In this document: positions 24,415 through 36,100 of the stretch, piece after piece | How the letters are laid out: each line of letters opens with the position of its first letter | Position numbering within the stretch: the stretch's first letter is position 1 | Origin: Sipunculus nudus | Taxonomy: Eukaryota > Annelida > Sipuncula > Golfingiida > Sipunculidae | Length of the DNA stretch: 64,000 nucleotides | Direction: 5' to 3' | NCBI GenBank assembly: GCA_026874595.1 | Contig: CM049311.1 | Span: 54,441,676 to 54,505,675, forward strand | Position numbers and translations under genes: made by a program | Notes under the pieces: model-generated | Databases searched by the model: none | What the model was told of the DNA's origin: nothing | What the model saw: the letters and a program-made list of their open reading frames with translations, nothing else

Positions 24415-26217
24415 CCTATTATCGCCCATCCCCCCTCCTTCCCGTGTATCTAGGTCACACTTCCGTTTCCTGTAATCACATTTTTCTTCTGGCGTCAGCC
24501 ATGATGGACGTGTGATCATGCTCTGCGCGATTCGTCCACTGTTGGGTTTGTACAGTCGAGTTTGCCAACTGAACTGTAAGTTGCGTTTCTTTTCCCTTCC
24601 CGCCATGGAGAACCCCACTTATTGTGTTTCTTGTGGTTCCTTAATCCCGGTTTAGGATTCCCACCCCACTTGTTTCAATTGCCGTTCTAACAATGACTCC
24701 TGCCGGGGTCCGGCCGATCCCTGTTTCTACTGTCAAACATTGTCTTCAGACAAGTGGGCATTGTTTCACGATTGGTCACATTCCCCAGTAGTTGGGGGTT
24801 CCCCTTCCACGCGTCCTTTATCTGGTCCCATGGTTGCCTCGGGGGGGGGGGGGGGGGGGGGGGGGGCTACCCTGGGTGAACGCAACACAGCCGTGTTACG
24901 TTCCCTGTCCGTTACCACCGGTACTGTTTCCTCCCCGGTAGTTTCGACGGTCAAGTCCTTACTTTCCCATACTCGTAAAAGGAAGTCTTCCCCGGTTCCA
25001 GCGGCTTCCAGCCGACGGCCCGTCAGCTTATTCCATCTTACATAAATTATCTCGATTTTGCTCGTCCCTTATGTCGGATCTCGACAATTCGTCTAGACCC
25101 GAGTCAGTCTGCCTGGCGGCCTCGCCTGTTCCCCCGGTGCTTTCTCCCCGGCCGTTGTCTTTGCCTGGCTCCTCGCCAGCTGCCTTCATTATCCCCTGGG
25201 CCGGCCGGGGCCGTCCCGCTGGTTCGCCCGGGCCATCCTGCTGTGCAGGTAAGTGCGTCCGTCCCTCCTGCCTCCCTTTCCTTGTAGCAGGCCTCGCCTC
25301 CGGTTACTCCAGCTGCTCCGGTGGTCCGTTCCTGACCGGCCGGCCAGATCTTTCTTTCAGTTCCTGTCTGCTGTGCTGCCTGCGGCTCCGGTTCCTGTGA
25401 CTTCCCAGGTGGTCCCTGCTGCTGACCGGTCCTCGACTTCCATTTTTCAGCCTCAGGTTGGTCGGGCTCTGAGGGTCTCCCTGGATCCCCCTTCCCGGGG
25501 TTCTCCAGCGTCCCCGTCTTCACATTATGCCGCTCCCGCCCTGGCACAAGATCAGTGGTCGGAGATCGCGCTGCAACGCCAGGCTTGGCGTATGTGCAAA
25601 TCTGCGCTTCTGGACCTAGTGGCTACCTCCACGCAGGAGGCCCACCCTAGTGGTCCAAGGTTCCGTAGGTTACAGACTCGGTCTTCCACGGCGTCGGCGG
25701 CCGGTTCTTATTTGAATCCTGCTGCCCTTCAATAGCCTTCCTCCGCGCCCGCCGTGTGTATGGAGTTTACAGATCACACGGTGGATCTCTTACGTGAGCA
25801 CCACGCTGTGGTCTCGGGCTCTCGATCTACTAATACTGGGGCCCCGCTTCCGCTGGGTTCTGATAAACCCTGGTCCCCCGGTACCCTATGGAATTCCCGT
25901 GGATACCGCGCTACCTGCTTTGATCGTCTGATACCCTTTCATGATCATCCGGATATTCCGTCTGCTCCGATGCGTCTCGAGTCCAGCCTTGAACAGCAGT
26001 TCGCGGACGGTAAATCCTTGTTTCCTTCGTCCGTCCAGTTCTCCGATCTTCAACTGTCGGATTTGGAGGGGCTGGCTGGCAGGCGGCCGGTATGGCCAAC
26101 GACTTGCAGGCCGTTACTAGCCTGCTCGCGTCTCTCCTGACTCGCCCACGCTTAATAACATCTGGCAGGCTTCTACCCATACCTGTGCTGAGTTGCAACA
26201 GGGGGTCTTTCTAAACA
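24415..26217 (+). pseudogene. GC-rich retroelement ORF1/gag-like fragment
   Basis: The region is abruptly GC- and CpG-rich. From the ATG at 24605 the frame reads MENPTYCVSCGSLIPV, stop, DSHPTCFNCRSNN, then C-x2-C-type clusters ending PCFYCQTL. This resembles the Cys-rich start of invertebrate DIRS/Ngaro-type or Gypsy-type ORF1, but I cannot decide which. A G26 run (24841-24866) and later frame changes (about 25045-25071, 25735) break the frame. Proline-rich pieces at 25071-25735 and a more conserved-looking block at 25754-26190 follow, and the fragment stops abruptly at about 26217. There is no RT or integrase. Confidence 0.5.
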
Positions 26218-26300
26218 CCGAAAAGTACCGAAAAGTTACCGAAAAGTACCTAAAAGTACCGAAATGTTACTGAAAAGTACCGAAAAGTTACCGAAAAAAT
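26217..26300. repeat. Short tandem repeat (ACCGAAAAGT)n
   Basis: About seven imperfect copies of a 10-12 bp unit ACCGAAAAGTT at the 3' edge of the ORF1 fragment. The next ~880 bp (26300-27185) is AT-rich and holds no recognisable feature. Confidence 0.7.
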
Positions 26301-29300
26301 AACTGAAAAGACTTTAAAAGCACCTTTTAATTAATGTTAACACTAAAAATAACCAAAAATTAGGTACAGACTGTCAGTAAAGTTAGCAAATTGTGTGCTC
26401 TTTTTTACCCTTTATAAAAGATGACGAAAAGTGACTGATTGCAGTAAAGTGTTCTTGTATAATATTATGAGAAAATAAAAATATATATCTGACCACTGAT
26501 ATTTAATTTATTATGCAGCAGACTTTAAATGTATTACAAGTTATTCTGAATCTGTTTAATGAAAGGTATGCATTTCACATAAAAGTTATGAAATTTTTGA
26601 AAGTTCAAATGACAATGTGGATGATGGTCTGTATTTCAGTCTTAGTCAAAGCATCTGAAAATTTAATTGTGTTGATTTTCTTCTAAGGGTTAAAACTATA
26701 ATAACAATCTCTTGTTTTTAGGACTGTGCATTTCTGTTTATCTTCTGAAATAATAAAATAATTAACTATTGGTCAAGTTTTCTTAAAGAAAAAGGGTTAA
26801 CATACTTTCAACAGATAACATGTATTAAAAGAAGGAAGATTTTTATTTTATATCTCAAAGTAAAATGTTAGAAAACACAATATGTTTCATACATGTTGAA
26901 TCAACAGATTGATTTGAAGGGTTTGGCTTTTGCAAAAAAAAACTGTTCACCAGCGAATCACATCAGGACCAGTCTCTGTTCTTGACACAATGCTATCTGC
27001 ACATAACAAACCCATATGTAAACAGGTTTACCTTACCTTCACCATCAGTTACTGATCTGTTTCTTCAGTTAAAGTTAAATACTTCTTGTACTTCTATTTG
27101 GTTCTGCTTAAAGCATTATTAAATCCTTCAGCTTAATCAACTGGGTACTGATTAGTTCCCTCTAACCACACATTCTGTGGTTATGTTTTTTAGCGAACCT
27201 GTGAGCTTATGCGATGGTGTGGTGTTGTCCTGTGTCCGTCGTCTGTACATTAACCCATACTATCTTGAAAACGGCATGAGTTAGCATTACAACATTTTAT
27301 GCAAAAAATTAGTCATCCAAAAATCTCTATTGGATTTTGCTTATTTTTTGGCTAACTGCATTTTCTTAGATTTTATAGGGAAAAAGCTTAAAAACCTTTT
27401 AAAATCTTCTTCTCTGAAACTGTTCAGCCAAATTGTCTGATATTTTACAGAAATGATCCCTGGAACAATCTCTCTCAAGTTTGTTCAAATGGTTTAAGTT
27501 CGGTAATTTTTGGCCGAGTTACAAGAACTTAAACTTAGTCATCTGTCCCAAAAAGCATACTTAAATTACAATCTCAGAAACTCCTGGAGCTATCATCACC
27601 AAATTATATGTGAATGTTTGTCACATGAGTCATATCTGAAATTGAGGTATTGGTGGCGCCACCTGCATCGGCCTTTTTTGTATGGGGGTCATCAGTGCCC
27701 GTATCATACTGAGGGCTACAAAAAACTTCTTCTCTGAAACCATATGGCCAAATTGTTTAATATCGCACAGAAATGAACTTAGGGTACTGCTTTCTGAATT
27801 TTGATCAAATGATCTCAGTTCAGTGACTTTTGGCTGAGTTATGGGAAGCTGAATTTAGTCATATGCCATGACAGCCCAGTTTAGCTCAGTGGCTACAAAG
27901 ATCTTCTTCTCAAAAACCACCGGGCAGAATTCTTAAATCTTACACATTAATTATCCTTAGATGTTGATAATTCAAGTTTGTTCAAATGGTTTTGGTTCAG
28001 TGATTTTTGGCCGAGTTATGGGAAGCTTAACTTAGCCATTTTTCTGTTTTTCCTATATGAGTTATAAACCAGCAAAACATTTTTGACTGACACAACTGAG
28101 GCTAATTTGTTTAATCTTTTACAATGACTTGAGCTAGCATCATAAAATTAAATGCAAAAAATTAGCCATCTGAGAAACTCTGCATTTTCTTAGATTTTAT
28201 AGAGAAAAAGCTAAAAAACTTTTTAAAATCTTCTTTTCCGAAATGGTCAAGCCAAATTGTTCAATATTTCACAGAAATAATCTCTTATACCATCTCTCTA
28301 AAGTTTGTACAAATGGTTAAATTTGCGGTGAATTTTGGCCGAGTTACAGGAAGTTGAACTGAGTCATCTGTTCAAAAAGGCATACTAAAATGACAATCTC
28401 AGAAACAGCCTGAGCTCTCATCACCAAATTTTATGCCAGTGTTGGTCACATGAGTCATATATGAAATTCAGGTATTGGTGGTGCCACTTGCATTCACCTT
28501 TTTTTGTACTGGGGTCATTGGTCATCTGTATATTAACCCATAATTTCTCAGGAATAGCAGGAGCTACCATCCCCAGATTTTATGCAATAATTTGTCACAT
28601 ATTATATGTTGTGGGATTCAGCTTATTTGTTTGTTATCTGCATTAACTTGAATTTTATAGGGAAAAGGCTGAAAAACCTCTAAAAGTCTTCTTCTTGTAA
28701 ACAGTCCAGCCAAATTGTTCAATATTTTACAGAAATGATCCCAGAGGCAAGTTTTCTCAAGTTTGTTCAAATGGTTTGCATTTGATGAATATAAGCGGAG
28801 TTACACAAATTTGAACTTAGTCATTTGGCCAAGTAAGCATACTGACATAGTAATCTCAGAAATGACAGATCCTAGCATTACCAAGAATTGTGCAAATGTT
28901 GGTCACATGACTCATATTTGAAGTTGCAGATTTTGTGGTGCCACCTACATTGACCTGTTCTTTATGGGCAAAAATGATATAACTTTAGCCTCTTTCAGCT
29001 TATAATGCTTAAGATGAAACTGTCAAGTTGAATCGTTCAATTTTTCAGAAGGATTATTCTAGGACATGGTTCTTTCAATCATATAAGAATAGATTGAGTT
29101 TGTTGATTTTTGGTTGAGTCGTAAAAAGCTGAAGTTGGTCTTATGGCCATTATTACGTTTATTTCAAACTGAGGACTGCAATAGTGTTCTTCTACAAAAT
29201 TGTTTAGGTGGCCATTGTTCAAGTTTGCTTGAATGATTTTAGGCAGAATTATTGGACCTTTAACAATGAAAGGACTGCATCTTTTATTATTAAAGATATT

Positions 29301-29436
29301 TTTGGTAAAAAAATTTATGAATATGTCAGGTTGAAAAACTGCCGACTGTTTCAGATTTTGCAACAGATCAAGAGTTCATTCAGTGCAGCCAGATATATGT
29401 CAAGAGTTCAATCAGTGCAGCCAAGCACAAGGCATG

Positions 29437-29546
29437 TGATCACCGCATGGGTGTCATGTGAACACCTCATGGGCAGCATGTGATCACCTCATGGGTAGCA
29501 TGTGATCATCTCATGAGTATCATGTGATCACCTTATGGGTGTCATG
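29437..29546. repeat. 22-bp x 5 tandem array
   Basis: Five 22-bp units of the form TGATCACCTCATGGGTAGCATG, within family 2. Each carries a TGATCA palindrome or a one-base variant. Confidence 0.75.
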
Positions 29547-29679
29547 CCCCTCAGGGCTGCATGTGGAGCCAATCTGTGAGCTTATGCAATGATGGGGCTA
29601 CTATTTCAGATTTGGCAACAGGCCAAAGGTCAGTCTGGATCTATTTATAGCTTTGGCAGACTGCCAACTGTATCAGATT

Positions 29680-29900
29680 AGGTGACCGGTCAAGAGTTCA
29701 CTCAGTGCAGCCAGGTATAGGTCAGGAGTTTACTCAATGCAGTAGCTGTGTTCTATTTATAGCATTGGCAGACTGCCCACTGTGTCAGATTATGCAATAG
29801 ATCAAGAGTTCACTCAGTGCAGCCAGGTATGGGTCAAAAGTTCACTCAGTCTAGCCAGGTGCAGGTTATGAGTTCACTCAGTGCAGTAGCCTGAGCTAGC
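29680..29900. repeat. Imperfect repeats around 'AGTTCACTCAGTGCAG'
   Basis: AGTTCACTCAGTGCAGCCAG-type units recur 4-6 times about 30-130 bp apart. The same units, inverted, are at 62290-62520 in the second family-2 copy. Confidence 0.6.
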
Positions 29901-31261
29901 AATTTGTCACAGTTCACTTGGGGCAACTGCCTTTCTCACCTAAGCCTGGTCAGCCCCATGCATCAGACTCAAGGTAAGTTTGATGTAGTGGCCTGATATT
30001 TTGGCCTGTCTATGTGTCTTTGATGGCTTTCTCGTTCACAAGACAGGTGTCACCACCTACAATGACTTTTGCACTTTTCAAACAATAATTTTTGCACAAT
30101 GTGTGTCCTTGCTTATTTCTTAGGAGGGGTTTGATATATCAGTCTGATATTGGGCATATGTATATATCTCTGATAGCTTTGTTGTATACAAGACTAGTGA
30201 AGCCAACTACAATCATTTTTGTTGTGTGCACCCATGCCAGAATTTCAGCAGTGATGTTTGTGTAATTGTTTCTTATTCAAAATGTTTAGTACTTGCATTG
30301 TTCATACACATGAAAAGTAATGGGCCAGTATTGAAGCATTATACCTAATGTATTTCCCAATGCACAGGTTCGCATTAGGCCTGTAGGCCTTGTTTCTATT
30401 CAGATGAGCTTAATTTTGCAGTGTTACAAGCTTACCTAGTTACTGTGTAATGTGACTACCAGCTTGACACATTATTAAAAACTGTGGAATGTTCAGCTAG
30501 GATTAGAATACAACCCTGCACCCTTTACTGGGTGTATCAGCCCTGTGACTGCCTGATTATGGAGTAAATACTAAATAAACATTTATATCCGAAAGTGCTC
30601 ATTCATGTGTAATTATTTGCTGTAGCACTTGGCCTGATAAAAGGTAAAAAAAAAAACCATCTGTTTAGAGCAGTCAGTGAAGGAAAGCAGCAAATAAAAT
30701 AAATGTACCTTACCATGATGTATGTTAAATTATAATGAAGCCCATATTGTGACCTTGCACACTGTGCCCAATTAAAAGAATAAGAAGATATAAATTCCAT
30801 TGATTGTGCAGATATAATATAAAAGAAATTACTAAATTACGACAGATTGTTGGTAATATATTTATTAATTGATTTTTACAATAACACAGGTAAATTAAAA
30901 CTGTTGCTGGTGACAATAAGTTTATGCTGACAAAACATGTGAAAAATCTTAGCACAAGTTTTAACTTCCCATGGTCAGGCAAAGATTTGCAAATCCGGGT
31001 TGGCAGTCAAGGAAAACATTCTTTTGTGAGCAAACGTACAGAAAGCCACATTGCTATTAAAATCAGGTTAAAAGGGATCAAAACCAATTACTTCATTTAC
31101 TCTTTCTCTTCATCCCCTGCCCAAACAGTCCTGTTCATCCTATGATAAGGAGTATCAGTTACCATAGAAAATAATCCTATTTTTGGAAATAAACTTATTT
31201 ACGACAGACATAATTTATCACAAAATTATAATGTACAGTGATGTAGTCGATTCAATATCTG

Positions 31262-31855
31262 AGTCTGAGTGCAAGTCTGAGTCCAGGCAACTCGAGCGCA
31301 AGTCTGAGTCCAGGCCACTCAAGTGCAAGTCTAGGTCCAGGCCACTCGAGTGCAAGTCTGAGTCCAGGCCACTCGAGTGCAAGTCTGAGTCCAGGCCACT
31401 CCAGTCCAAGTCTGAGTCAAGGCCACTCCAGTCCAAGTCTGAGTCCAGGCCATTCCAGTCAAAGTCTGAGTCCAGGCCACTCCAGTCCAAGTCTGAGTCC
31501 AGGCCACTCTAGTCCAAGTCTGAGTTCAGGCCACTCTAGTCCAAGTCTGAGTCCAGGCCACTCCAGTCCAAGTCTGAGTCCAGGCCACTCCAGTCCAAGT
31601 CTGAGTCCAGGCCACTCCAGTCCAAGTCTGAGTCCAGGCCACTCCAGTCCAAGTCTGAGTCCAGGCCACTCCAGTCCAAGTCTGAGTCCAGGCCACTCTA
31701 CTCCAAGTCTGAGTCCAGGCCACTCTAGTCCAAGTCTGAGTCCAGGCCACTCCAGTCCAAGTCTGAGTCCAGGCCACTCCAGTCCAAGTCTGAGTCCAGG
31801 CCACTCCAGTCCAAGCCTGAGTCCAGGTCACTCCAGTCCAAATCCGAGTCCTTGT
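31262..31855. repeat. 27-bp minisatellite (~22 copies)
   Basis: The unit is CCACTCCAGTCCAAGTCT plus GAGTCCAGG. The length is divisible by three, so long frames stay open on both strands: the plus strand reads SKSESRPLQ repeats and the minus strand WTQTWTGVA repeats. There is no splice or homology support for coding. Confidence 0.9.
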
Positions 31856-31859
31856 GGTT

Positions 31860-32906
31860 CAAGTCGACCTCCTTTGAGGCTCAGTCATTTGGAACTGGAA
31901 TCCGAGTCCTTAAAAAGGTGAACTCAGGTCCAGACTCTAGGCCTACATCACTGTCACGTTATATGAATATCTGTATATGAGAAGAAGAATTGATATAGGG
32001 CTGTGTCCTGTTTTATAGTCCTCATTCCTTTTTATGAAGAAATATTCTATAAATCAAGGTCCTAATCAGGTCATTTGAATAATTTTTAAGTAAAATACTG
32101 TTATCAGAATGGTATTTACTACTCCCTGCTTGTTTCTGTTTCATGTATCAAATATGTATCCATCATAACTGTTACCATTCTTGCAGCAGGTCACAATCAG
32201 CTCACATGTATGACTTCAGTTATTTCAGTTTCAACCAGAAGGATTAGGTGTATGACAATCTGTATATAATAAAAAGGGCACAGGTCATATGTAGCAATTC
32301 TAGTTCTTATTTTACATGTAGTAGGAAACCTAAAATTTGGTCTCACTGTCACTGTGATATAATCTGTTACCTATGGAGTTAAACAGGACCTTGAGTACCT
32401 GATATCTCTGATATCATGGTCAGATTTGTATATTCTATTATACACTATTATAAATGCAAGTGTTAAAAAGCAGTGAGTCACATTCATAAAGCTGAATTTA
32501 TGTGCCTTATCTAAACATTCTCTTCTTAGGCATACATATTTCATTTTGAAAAAAAGTCAGCTAAATAAACTAACTTCAAGTATAAAATTTCAAATTTCAC
32601 CTTTTTTTCAGTTGAAATTTAGATAAAAGAATAGATTCGTCAACATCATGAACGACTGCATGGATTTTTTCCCCCAAATTTGATTTGTTTATTTATAATA
32701 AATTGGGAAGCTTTGCCAGTTACCTGAGAGTGGTGGAGCCACTGACAGAAATTACTAACCAGGTTTATGATAACTGGCCAACCGAAGGGGTGGGGTTACT
32801 CCTTTCCATCCATTGTTAAAAACTGCAAAGACTTTGCAGTGAATGAAAATGGTATCCCCTGACATGGAATGGTCTCAAATAACATGTTATTTTTTTAATA
32901 ATACAG
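31860..32906. other. Non-coding DNA upstream of the LCA5 ATG exon
   Basis: AT-rich sequence with no recognised exon or repeat family. It probably lies within the first LCA5 intron. Confidence 0.4.
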
Positions 32907-32978
32907 GTTGAGAAACACAAGCTGAAGGGACATCTACCATTCAAACTCATTTCGTCTAGTCATCACCAGCTAGAAAAC
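32907..32978 (+). other. LCA5: LCA5 5' UTR part of the first coding exon
   Basis: TTTTTTTAATAATACAG at 32890-32906 is a good acceptor, and no clear promoter lies just upstream. The ATG exon therefore probably begins at 32907, with at least one upstream non-coding exon. The best candidate for that exon is near 21.1-21.26 kb. Confidence 0.5.
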
Positions 32979-33171
32979 ATGGCTGATACCAAACAAAGAG
33001 GTAGAAGCAGATCCCCTTCACCTGACAGAAGACGACACTCAGGCCATAGACGACGCGATTCCTATGACTACTCAGATTCATACAGAGACTATAGTGACTC
33101 CTTTGTGTCTGACACAGAGTCTGAAATCAGTAGACGAAGAAGGAAGACCAAACCCAAGACCACTACAAATA
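32979..33171 (+). CDS. LCA5: LCA5 coding exon 1
   Basis: Encodes the Arg/Ser-rich head: MADTKQRGRSRSPSP, then alternating Asp/Ser/Tyr repeats (DSYDYSDSYRDYSDS) and a basic RRRRKTKPK end. The donor is A|GTAAGT, leaving phase 1. Human lebercilin also starts with a Ser/Tyr/Asp-rich, phosphorylation-prone segment of low conservation. The codon completed across the junction is ACA (Thr65). Confidence 0.85.
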
Positions 33172-36100
33172 GTAAGTACAGATATGTGTATCCTTGTGTG
33201 TCCTGCTAAAGTTTCACTGGATTGTTAATTTTTGTTTAATCAGGTTAATGTGCAGGTAAGTGCATTGAGAACATTCTGACTTTAGCAAGAAAATATATAA
33301 CCTAACGTTTGTGCATTGCTGTTATCAGTTATAGGCATATGCTGTCAGTTGTCAGTCAGTTTGTGAACGAGACCACTGTGGGTTTAAACACATCTGTTAA
33401 TCATAAAGTTACAATTATATAACATGTTACAGCTTGAATCTGCTTGGATATCAAGTTCATGTAAACTCTCACAAATTCAGTATGTGTACACCAGTGAACT
33501 CCCCCATGATACTAAATAACATTCAAGTCAAATATCATAAAAGATATTCAAACATATTTTATAGCGTCAGGATATAGTGTTGTTATTCAGTTATGGCATC
33601 AATAATATTAAGTTACAGTTTTCTTGTTGTACAACCACACTGCTGCACTTATTCAGCCGTTAACCAGTGTCTCTTCCCTGGCGTCACAAAATGCAACTAC
33701 TAAGAGTATCCATGTGCTACAGCATTGTACTGGGGGGATGTTGCAGGTAACCAAGTATCAAGAATACATATTTTCATAAACATCCTAAATATTATGTAAA
33801 ATGTATATATGCTTAGCTATTGTGAAAATCTGAATTATTAGAGCTTTTTTCTTTGGGATGCATGAAAGCATTGTTAAGATATTTACATTGCTCAACAGAA
33901 CTTCTAAGTAAGACTTTTTCCATTCACAATTTCTATGGACTGGCTACAAGCACACTTCTGTAATTATTCAGATGCTATTTTTATACACCCCTCTGATGGT
34001 GGGAGTAATTCCACCATATCTGTTCGTCCTCTTTAAGTGTCACTGCAATAACTTACCAGGGTTTTTATGGATTTTGGCTAAACTCACCATAAGTACCTAC
34101 CAACAGATAATGTCATCAAAGTTAAATTATGGGCAAGTCCATGCTATTTAATAAGGTCATTGGTCACTCGGCTACTTTGTGGCGTAACCCTTTTAACTTG
34201 TGAAGAATATGAAGGATTTTAATAAAACTCATCAGAAATTTAAATCAATTAAATATCTCACTTAAGTTCAATTACAGCCAGATCCAAACATATCTAATTA
34301 GGTCTGAGGTCATGGCACGTTGGAGGCACCTTGGTGACTTACCAAAAATCCTATGGTATTTCATAAAACTCATTAAACATATTTACCAATAGACCTCACC
34401 TGATTTACATTCTCATAAAAATTCATGCATATTTCATTAGGTCAGAGGTCACTGCTCTGTGGAGGTACCTTAGTGACTTACAAAAATCCTATTGATTTAC
34501 ATTAAACTCATTATACATATTTACATATAGATTTTCTCTCCTGATTTACATTCTCATCAAAATTCATGCATATAAAGGAGGTCAGAGGTCATCAGATACA
34601 AGACAGGTGCATTCTGCAGGTTTGTGGTGCTCTTGTTATTCTGATTTTGTGATCAGTTGAATTTAGTTATGTTGCTTGGTCTAGGAATTGGAACAAACAT
34701 GAACATTTCAGCCCTTTTGTTTAGAAACAGACCATCACTGAGTTACTGGGGTAATTCCTTCTCCCACATGTGTATTTGAAGCATGTGGACCCTATGTAGC
34801 TAGAGAAAGTGATTGTTTTCCAGGGACCAGTATCATGGACATATGTCAGTATAGATAACAAATCACTGCCATAGTGTACATCAGCTTCTATTATCCCCAT
34901 ATAACAGTACTAACACCTTTTTTTCATCCGTCCGTGCATCTGTCCTTCTGCCTGTCCATCCGTCCAAAATTGGCTTTTGGACCCATTTTAAGTATAACCG
35001 TTTGACCAAAAAACATTTCATTTTTCACATATACAGTAGTTCACCCACCCACAGAGGAAGAACCATATCAGTTTTGAGGTCAAAAGGTCAAAGGTCAAGG
35101 CCACAGGACCCACTTCTTGAAAAAACTTGTTGACGCATTTTAAGCTGAATTTTTAATTCCAAACCTTTCATCTTTCATATATGGCTCACACACCCACAGA
35201 GGAAGAAACCCATTGATGTTGATTTGATTTCACAGGTTCAAAAGTCAAGGTCATTTTACATTTTCACACCGTTTAATACATTCAGTCTGAGTATGCCCTC
35301 ATCATCAGTGTAAGGGGATGCTCCGCTTTGCGGTCATTACAGCAAACATGTTGTTTTCAATTCAGGTTAAACACAAATTTATATTACTGTAGAGAGCCAT
35401 TTATCTGGACTGCTCAGGGGCAGAGTTTTTATTTGGATAAATATTTGTTCAGACAAATGATTTTGAATGAGATTCCACCAAATTTCATCATGATTTCTAA
35501 CCTGCTGCCAAGTACCAGACTTTGTCAGATACAGACAGACCTGAATGAGTGAAGCTAACCCCAAATAAACATTGGTCACAACATTTGTTCTGTGTTTTAC
35601 ATTAACCTGATATTTCATATAAATTACATGAAAAGTATTGCTAGATGGTACTGGAGAGATTATGATCTATCAATGTCATAACTATAGTAGAGCGCCGTTT
35701 TTCTGAAAGCGTTGGGGGACAAGCTTTTTGTTCGTAAAAACGAACATTCCGAAATGCGGACAAAGGTCTAGCAGCAAGTTAGTACGACAGTTAATGATTA
35801 ACTTAATGCCATCTTAACCGAGGAACACGGTGTTTCTTTTCGATATTTGTAAATGACCACCTGGAGGTATAAAAAAAATTGGATTTTTGCTAAGCATATT
35901 TTGCAAAGATCAGTCTAACCTGCTGTAAGGATACCTGCATGCTTTTTTTCATCAAATTCACCAGAGGGAAAGGTCAAATGACATTGCCAAAGAACACATT
36001 GTTTCTTATCCATCTACATAATTGAAAACCGGGACCTTTAAAAGCTGCTCGAGCACAAGTGTTTAATGAATTATACCTCACAAATGCTGATGTGAGTAAA

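Larger units (their letters stand above)
27186..30394 (-). mobile_element. AACAAG/CTAA element, family 2, complete copy (~3.2 kb)
   Basis: Read on the minus strand it begins AACAAGG, then the hairpin AGGCCT-ACA-GGCCT-type palindrome (30377-30390) and GCGAACCTGTG (30373-30363). It ends with the inverted CACAGGTTCGC (27203-27193) followed by TAAAAAA. The 11-bp inverted motifs are exact. The body holds degenerate tandem modules ('cttcttctctgaaac...ccaaattgtt...acagaaatga', near 27405, 27722, 27905, 28225 and 28690) and copies of the GGTGGCGCCACC-type palindrome (27652-27663 exact; near 28480 and 28936 degenerate). No transposase. Confidence 0.65.

Noticed and set aside
25104-25547. 147-codon minus-strand ORF
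   Set aside because: GC-rich antisense shadow of the ORF1 fragment; composition is low-complexity Gly/Pro/Arg with no family match.
27879-27898. TTTAGCTCAGTGGCTACAAA, a near-perfect tRNA A box
   Set aside because: No B box at the right distance and no cloverleaf; it lies within the family-2 modules.
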